From Streptococcus parasanguinis (GTDB lineage Bacteria > Bacillota > Bacilli > Lactobacillales > Streptococcaceae): a DNA stretch of 64,000 nt. The notes beneath the pieces are model-generated. The model had not been told where the DNA came from. It was given only the letters and a program-made list of their open reading frames with translations, and did no database searches. Positions 59,395-64,000 of this stretch are shown piece after piece (position 1 is the stretch's first letter; each line of letters starts with the position of its first letter). Made by a program: the position numbers and the translations under genes. Location: the NCBI RefSeq assembly GCF_019929185.1, contig NZ_JAHZPC010000004.1:124001-188000 (forward strand), written 5' to 3'.

Positions 59395-59559
59395 GTGGGA
59401 GATAAACCAATATCTTTTCGAGATGAAAATGGAAATTTTGTTTCAGCAGCCGATGTTTGGAATGCTGAAAAACTTGAAGAACTCTTTAATACGTTAAACC
59501 CTAAGCGCAAATTGCGCTTACAAAGGGAAAAATTAGCAAAAGAAAACCAGCAGAAGTAA
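59395..59559 (+). CDS. Small conserved-looking protein downstream of obgE
   Basis: A 54-residue frame from GTG 59395, with GTGAGG about ten bases before. It is hydrophilic: GDKPISFRDENGNFVSAAD, then WNAEKLEELFNTLN and a basic tail. A similar short protein is, to my memory, found after obgE in other streptococci. The WNAEKLEELFN part recalls the end of Obg just upstream ([14 protein letters not shown]), perhaps by an old duplication. Function unknown. Confidence 0.65.
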   Translation: MGDKPISFRDENGNFVSAADVWNAEKLEELFNTLNPKRKLRLQREKLAKENQQK

Positions 59560-59577
59560 ATAGACTTGGAGAATACT

Positions 59578-59961
59578 ATGGCAAAAACAATTCATACAGA
59601 TAAAGCACCTGCAGCAATTGGACCTTATGTTCAAGGGAAAATCGTAGGGAATCTTCTCTTTGCAAGTGGACAAGTTCCCTTGTCACCTGAAACAGGTGAA
59701 ATCATTGGAGAAACCATCCAAGAACAAACAGAGCAAGTCTTAAAGAACATTGGGGCTATTTTGGAAGAGGCTGGGACAGACTTTGACCACGTGGTGAAAA
59801 CCACTTGTTTCTTAAGTGATATGAATGACTTTGTACCTTTTAATGAGGTCTATAAAACAGTCTTTACTACAGAGTTTCCAGCTCGATCTGCTGTTGAAGT
59901 AGCACGCCTGCCACGTGATGTGAAGGTTGAAATTGAAGTTATTGCGGAAATCAAAGCCTAA
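59578..59961 (+). CDS. ridA: RidA family enamine/imine deaminase
   Basis: 127 residues from ATG 59578 (TTGGAG upstream; an in-frame TTG 12 nt before would consume it). Typical blocks are FASGQVPLSPETGEI and the active-site arginine in PARSAVEVARLP. It hydrolyses reactive 2-aminoacrylate-type intermediates in the cytoplasm. A terminator follows. Confidence 0.93.
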   Translation: MAKTIHTDKAPAAIGPYVQGKIVGNLLFASGQVPLSPETGEIIGETIQEQTEQVLKNIGAILEEAGTDFDHVVKTTCFLSDMNDFVPFNEVYKTVFTTEFPARSAVEVARLPRDVKVEIEVIAEIKA

Positions 59962-59982
59962 TAACCATTCAAAGACAAAAAG

Positions 59983-60022
59983 ACAGAGTGGAGAGCAGGA
60001 AACTGTAGGCCACTCTGTTTTA
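59983..60022 (+). terminator. Terminator after ridA
   Basis: ACAGAGTGG (59983-59991) pairs with CCACTCTGT (60010-60018), then TTT. Confidence 0.78.
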
Positions 60023-60038
60023 TTTATGGGAGGAGAAA

Positions 60039-60929
60039 ATGACAGAAAGTAAGATTCAACTGGTCATGGTAACAGGGATGAGCGGTGCGGGTAAGACCGT
60101 CGCCATCCAATCGTTTGAGGATTTGGGTTACTTTACCATCGATAATATGCCACCGGCGCTCTTGCTGAAATTTATTGAGCTCATGCGCCACAGTCCCGAT
60201 AACAATAAATTAGCCGTTGTTGTGGATATGCGGAGCCGGTCTTTTTTCAATGAAATTCGCACCATTTTGGATGAATTGGACAACCAAGAAGACCTCGATT
60301 TCAAGGTCTTGTTCTTGGATGCCACTGATAGTGAGTTGGTAGCACGATACAAGGAAACCCGTCGTAGCCACCCACTAGCGGCAGATGGCCGTGTCTTAGA
60401 TGGGATTACTCTAGAGCGCGAACTCTTATCCCCTTTAAAAAATATCAGTCAAAATGTAGTAGATACGACTGAGTTGACACCTCGTAATCTGAGAAAAACC
60501 ATTGCAGAACAATTTGCCAGTCAAGACAATCAGCCAGATTTTCGGGTTGAGGTCATGTCATTTGGGTTTAAATATGGCCTTCCGATCGATGCTGACCTTG
60601 TGTTTGACGTGCGTTTTCTTCCAAATCCCTACTACAAATTGGAGCTTCGGAATTTAACCGGTCAAGATCCAGCTGTTTATGATTATGTCATGGATCACCC
60701 TGAATCAGAGGACTTTTACCGTCATCTTCATGACTTGATCGTTCCTATTTTACCGTCCTATAAACGTGAGGGTAAATCCGTTCTCACCATTGCTATGGGA
60801 TGTACCGGTGGGCAACACCGTTCAGTAGCCTTTGCAGAGCGCTTAGCACATGATTTAGAAAAAAATTGGCAGGTCAATTGCAGTCATAGAGACAAGGACA
60901 GACGGAAAGAAACGGTGAATCGCTCATGA
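60039..60929 (+). CDS. rapZ: RNase adapter RapZ (YvcJ-like)
   Basis: 296 residues. P-loop GMSGAGKT (13-20), then [14 protein letters not shown] and the C-terminal phosphosugar-like domain with [10 protein letters not shown]. In Gram-negatives it controls glmS mRNA; in Bacillus YvcJ affects competence. First gene of the rapZ-yvcK-whiA operon, overlapping the next by 4 nt (ATGA). Confidence 0.95.
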   Translation: MTESKIQLVMVTGMSGAGKTVAIQSFEDLGYFTIDNMPPALLLKFIELMRHSPDNNKLAVVVDMRSRSFFNEIRTILDELDNQEDLDFKVLFLDATDSELVARYKETRRSHPLAADGRVLDGITLERELLSPLKNISQNVVDTTELTPRNLRKTIAEQFASQDNQPDFRVEVMSFGFKYGLPIDADLVFDVRFLPNPYYKLELRNLTGQDPAVYDYVMDHPESEDFYRHLHDLIVPILPSYKREGKSVLTIAMGCTGGQHRSVAFAERLAHDLEKNWQVNCSHRDKDRRKETVNRS

Positions 60930-61903
60930 GAAAACCTAAAGTAACCGTTATTGGAGGAGGAACAGGGATTTCTGTTATTCTCGATAGTCTGAGAAAGAAA
61001 CCGGTCGATATTACTGCTATTGTAACCGTTGCAGATGATGGCGGGAGTTCAGGTGAATTGCGGAAGAACATCCAAAAATTGACACCACCTGGGGATCTTC
61101 GAAATGTGCTGGTTGCCATGTCAGATATGCCTCGTTTTTATGAGAAGGTCTTTCAATACCGCTTTGCTGACGATGATGGCCCTTTGGCCGGACACCCTTT
61201 GGGAAACTTGATTATTGCAGGGATTTCAGAGATGCAAGGCTCGACCTATAATGCCATGCAGTTGTTAACCAAGTTCTTTCATACGACCGGCAAGATCTAT
61301 CCGTCCAGTGATAGTCCCTTGACCCTTCATGCCGTCTTTCAAGATGGAAAAGAAGTGGTAGGAGAAAGCCACATTGCCAACTACACCGGCATGATTGATC
61401 ATGTTTATGTGACCAATACCTTTGATCAAGAGCGTCCAAAAGCTAGTAAAAAAGTAGTGGAAGCTATTCTTGAAAGTGATATGGTCGTCTTAGGTCCTGG
61501 TTCGCTCTTTACCTCGATCCTTCCTAATTTGATGATCGATGAGATTGGGAAAGCCATCCTTGAAACCAAGGCTCAGGTAGCCTATGTTTGTAACATCATG
61601 ACCCAAAGAGGAGAAACCGAGCATTTCACAGACAGTGACCACGTTGCCGTTCTCCATAAACATTTGGGAGAGAAGTTCATCGATACCGTCCTTGTCAATA
61701 TCAATCAGGTTCCCGCAGCTTACATGAACAGTAACAAATTTGATGAATACTTGGTGCAGGTAGAGCACGATTTCAAGGGGCTACACTCGCAAGTTCCCCA
61801 AGTGATTTCTTCTGATTTCTTGAAGTTGGTCAATGGAGGAGCCTTTCATGATGGTGAAAAAGTGGTCGAAGAGTTGATGCAGATCGTGCAGGTGAGAAAA
61901 TGA
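60926..61903 (+). CDS. yvcK: YvcK/GlmR family protein
   Basis: 325 residues starting [19 protein letters not shown], a Rossmann-like nucleotide-sugar binding start; [14 protein letters not shown] and [13 protein letters not shown] are the CofD-like family blocks. It binds UDP-GlcNAc and steers carbon to wall precursors (known in Bacillus). Overlaps both neighbours by 4 nt. Confidence 0.95.
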   Translation: MRKPKVTVIGGGTGISVILDSLRKKPVDITAIVTVADDGGSSGELRKNIQKLTPPGDLRNVLVAMSDMPRFYEKVFQYRFADDDGPLAGHPLGNLIIAGISEMQGSTYNAMQLLTKFFHTTGKIYPSSDSPLTLHAVFQDGKEVVGESHIANYTGMIDHVYVTNTFDQERPKASKKVVEAILESDMVVLGPGSLFTSILPNLMIDEIGKAILETKAQVAYVCNIMTQRGETEHFTDSDHVAVLHKHLGEKFIDTVLVNINQVPAAYMNSNKFDEYLVQVEHDFKGLHSQVPQVISSDFLKLVNGGAFHDGEKVVEELMQIVQVRK

Positions 61904-62817
61904 GTTTTACGGTTCGTGTAAAAGAAGAATTATTGTCTCTCAAGCGATTTGAAAAGAGTGAATTGGCTGCCATTATCAAGATGTCTGGAAGTCTTGGGAT
62001 TTCAATGGGGGGCTTGACGCTCTCGGTAACAACAGAAAATGCCAAGATCGCTCGCCATATCTATGAATTGTTGCATCATTTCTATGAGGCCAAATCGGAT
62101 ATCCGCCACCACCAAAAAACCAATTTGAAAAAAAATCGTGTTTACACAGTATTCTTGGATGAAAAGGTGGAAGAGATTCTAGCTGACTTGCATTTGGCAG
62201 ATGCCTTCTTTGGGATTGAAACAGGTATTGATGCCAGTGTTTTAGAAGATGAAGTAGCCAGTCGTGCTTATCTTCGAGGGGCTTTTCTGTCGAGTGGTTC
62301 CATCAAGGATCCTGAAAAAGGAAAGTACCAGTTGGAAATTCATTCTGTTTATACAGACCACGCGGAAGGAATTGCCCTTCTCATGCAAGGATTTTTACTA
62401 GATGCGAAAACCATCGAGCGGAAAAAAGGAGTGGTGACCTATCTGCAACGAGCGGAAGATATTATTGATTTTCTCATTGTAGTAGAGGCCATGCAAGCCA
62501 TGCAGGAATTTGAGTCTATCAAGGTCATGAGAGAGACGCGCAATGACGTCAATCGGGCCAATAATGCCGAGATGGCCAACATTCAGCGCACAGTCACAGC
62601 TAGCATGAAAACCATTAATAATATTAGTAAAATTGTGGATACGGTCGGCCTAGGGAGTTTACCAAGTGACTTGCAAGAAGTTGCCTATATCCGGATGAAC
62701 CATCCAGATTATTCCATCCAGCAGATCGCAGATAGCTTGCAACAACCTATTTCAAAAAGCGGCGTCAATCACCGCTTGCGTAAGATCAATAAGATCGCAG
62801 ACGATTTAGACAAATAA
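61900..62817 (+). CDS. whiA: WhiA family DNA-binding protein
   Basis: 305 residues: an N-terminal LAGLIDADG-like fold without catalytic residues and a C-terminal helix-turn-helix ([20 protein letters not shown]). In Firmicutes it affects division and chromosome segregation. Its stop codon TAA (62815-62817) is the first three bases of the left repeat of element copy C. Confidence 0.95.
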   Translation: MSFTVRVKEELLSLKRFEKSELAAIIKMSGSLGISMGGLTLSVTTENAKIARHIYELLHHFYEAKSDIRHHQKTNLKKNRVYTVFLDEKVEEILADLHLADAFFGIETGIDASVLEDEVASRAYLRGAFLSSGSIKDPEKGKYQLEIHSVYTDHAEGIALLMQGFLLDAKTIERKKGVVTYLQRAEDIIDFLIVVEAMQAMQEFESIKVMRETRNDVNRANNAEMANIQRTVTASMKTINNISKIVDTVGLGSLPSDLQEVAYIRMNHPDYSIQQIADSLQQPISKSGVNHRLRKINKIADDLDK

Positions 62818-63102
62818 AAAAGGCCAAAGGCCTTTCATAATGAGGATAAAGTCTTTTTAAAAACTTTCCTTAGGTGAGTACGGACGTCAGCGAACTTCAT
62901 AGAAGTTCCATGACTTAGTTTTGAGCCTAATGTCTCAAAACTCCCGAGTGCCTGAAACGTAATGTTTCAGGCACTTTTCTCACAGCGGAAAGTTTTGTAT
63001 TTTCTTGATTCATACTAAAAATAGGAACTCATTTTTACTTCTTTGCAGAATCGATTAACTTAAAATAGTTTGACTTCAATTTAAAAAAGGCCAAAGGCCT
63101 TT
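62815..63102. repeat. Terminator-flanked dispersed element, copy C
   Basis: The smallest copy, 288 bp. A 21-bp direct repeat holding the hairpin AAAGGCC-aaa-GGCCTTT lies at 62815-62835 and 63082-63102. The 25-nt arm is 62836-62860. AAACTTTCCTTAGGTGAG (62861-62878) and CTCACAGCGGAAAGTTT (62979-62995) close a 135-bp core with three hairpins: GAACTTC/GAAGTTC, TTTTGAG/CTCAAAA and GTGCCTGAAAC/GTTTCAGGCAC. The tail (62996-63081) resembles that of copy A, including GCAGAATCG. It fills the convergent whiA-reductase gap. Confidence 0.82.
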
Positions 63103-63106
63103 TTTA
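63082..63106. terminator. Right hairpin of copy C, bidirectional terminator
   Basis: AAAGGCC pairs with GGCCTTT; six T follow to the right, six T to the left on the other strand. It directly precedes the reductase stop codon. Confidence 0.75.
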
Positions 63107-64000
63107 TTATAAACTAGTTGAGTGCGTTGGTTGGACTTTCTTATCTGGATAGATGTAGTTGATGGCATTGTTTACGGCTGTTGGAGCTTCCCCCAGACCT
63201 GTAGCGATGAGATCAATCTTTCCTTCGTAGAAGCAGCAGTCTCCACAGGCATAAATTCCAGGAAGGCTGGTTTCTTGTTTCTGATTCACCTTGATTTTAT
63301 GGCGTTGCAATTCTACACCCCATTCTTTCAAGTTTCCGATTGAAGATTTAAAGCCATAGTTGACAAATAAGTGATCAATCGGGATGAGTTCGGTTTCATC
63401 GGCTTTAACTTTTGTGATTTCAAGATGAGTGGCATGACCATTTTCGCCAATCAAGCGGCTAGGAACAAATGGTGTTTTGATGCTGACAGAAGATTGCTTG
63501 AGTTCTTCTACACTGTGTTCTAGGGCACGGAAGTTGTCCCGACGGTGAACGATTGTAGTTGGAGCAATCATATCAAAAGCAAGAGCCCAGTCCACAGCAG
63601 AGTCCCCACCACCAAGGACGGTCACCTGTTGTCCTTCATATTGTTGGATGTTTGAAACATGGTAGTGGACGTTATCAAAGTCTTCAGCTCCCTCAATGTC
63701 AAGGGCGCGTGGCTTAAAGGCACCGCCACCCATGGCAATGATGACGGCTTTAGACTGATGCACCTGGCGAGAAGTAGTGATCGTGAAGAGGTCACCCTCT
63801 TTTTGAATATCCTCTACAGTTTCATTGAGGAAGATCGGTGTATCGAATCGTTTGACTTGCTCGATCAAGCGGTTGCTCAATTCTTCACCTGTTAAATTGG
63901 TAAATCCGGGTACATCGAGGATACTTTTTTCTGGATAGAGAATGGCTGGTTGTCCTCCAAGTTGAGGTAAGGAATCAATCAGTTTGACTTTAACTTGGCG
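63107..64000 (-). CDS. Ferredoxin-NADP reductase (thioredoxin reductase-like), N-terminus outside the window
   Basis: The frame stays open to base 64000, so about 297 C-terminal residues are seen. The NADPH-binding loop is VTVLGGGDSAVDWALAF, preceded by VIIAMGGGAFKPRALDIEG; FAD-binding YACGDCCFYEGKIDLIATGLGEA-like sequence stands near the end (shown here in part). No redox CxxC of true thioredoxin reductase is seen in the middle domain, which favours the type 2 ferredoxin/flavodoxin-NADP reductase family. The gene follows whiA in convergent order, as in pneumococcus. Confidence 0.88.
   Translation of the reverse strand, partial: RQVKVKLIDSLPQLGGQPAILYPEKSILDVPGFTNLTGEELSNRLIEQVKRFDTPIFLNETVEDIQKEGDLFTITTSRQVHQSKAVIIAMGGGAFKPRALDIEGAEDFDNVHYHVSNIQQYEGQQVTVLGGGDSAVDWALAFDMIAPTTIVHRRDNFRALEHSVEELKQSSVSIKTPFVPSRLIGENGHATHLEITKVKADETELIPIDHLFVNYGFKSSIGNLKEWGVELQRHKIKVNQKQETSLPGIYACGDCCFYEGKIDLIATGLGEAPTAVNNAINYIYPDKKVQPTHSTSL

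Overview
The window reads as chromosomal DNA of an oral Streptococcus of the mitis/sanguinis group. The supporting signs are an arginine-deiminase locus tail joined to queA and nagB, the block coiA-pepF-O-methyltransferase-prsA, the class Ib reductase genes beside ptsHI, the streptococcal F-ATPase order atpEBFHAGDC, murA-epuA-endA, and a YSIRK/LPxTG M26 metalloprotease. A species (for example near S. parasanguinis or S. australis) cannot be fixed by reading alone. No rRNA, tRNA, CRISPR array, prophage or transposase gene was seen.

Layout: 1-4.1 kb is the arc tail (arcD-like antiporter, dipeptidase) converging on argR-queA and a small membrane protein. 4.2-8.5 kb holds nagB, a D,D-carboxypeptidase, an MFS permease and a lipoprotein. 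8.5-16.5 kb runs coiA, pepF, an O-methyltransferase, prsA, then an alanine T-box in front of a LURP-one-like gene and alaS. 17-23 kb carries nrdHEF leftward (NrdR boxes) and ptsHI rightward. 23.4-29.1 kb is a CcpA-type glgBCDA operon; 29.3-35.3 kb one giant M26 protease gene; 35.5-41.9 kb the F-ATPase. 41.9-45.4 kb holds a DUF1146 gene, murA, epuA, endA and a matrixin-like protease. 45.5-50.8 kb holds an ABC-F gene, an Rgg regulator and two tandem MFS paralogues. 50.9-53.3 kb is murT-gatD with a LapA-like gene (leftward). 53.3-57.7 kb is cdaA-cdaR-glmM plus a frameshifted LPxTG protein. 57.8-62.8 kb holds a DUF4044 gene, obgE, a small gene, ridA and rapZ-yvcK-whiA. The right edge cuts a ferredoxin-NADP reductase.

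The most unusual thing seen is a dispersed noncoding element present three times (1955-2434, 16581-17069, 62815-63102). Each copy lies between convergent genes. Each is bracketed by a direct repeat of 21-31 bp that is itself a terminator hairpin; the hairpin differs between loci but is identical at the two ends of one copy. Inside is a constant 25-nt arm, imperfect terminal inverted repeats and a variable hairpin-rich core. This looks like an undescribed MITE-like element that targets, and duplicates, intrinsic terminators.

Other points of note: several genes whose -10 box lies 6-7 nt before the ATG (predicted leaderless mRNAs), including an 11-codon leader ORF coupled to cdaA; a promoter placed in the loop of a terminator-like hairpin that hides the Shine-Dalgarno of the second MFS paralogue; a perfect CiaR box before the matrixin-like protease; and a Gly-to-Glu change in the P-loop of ATP synthase alpha.
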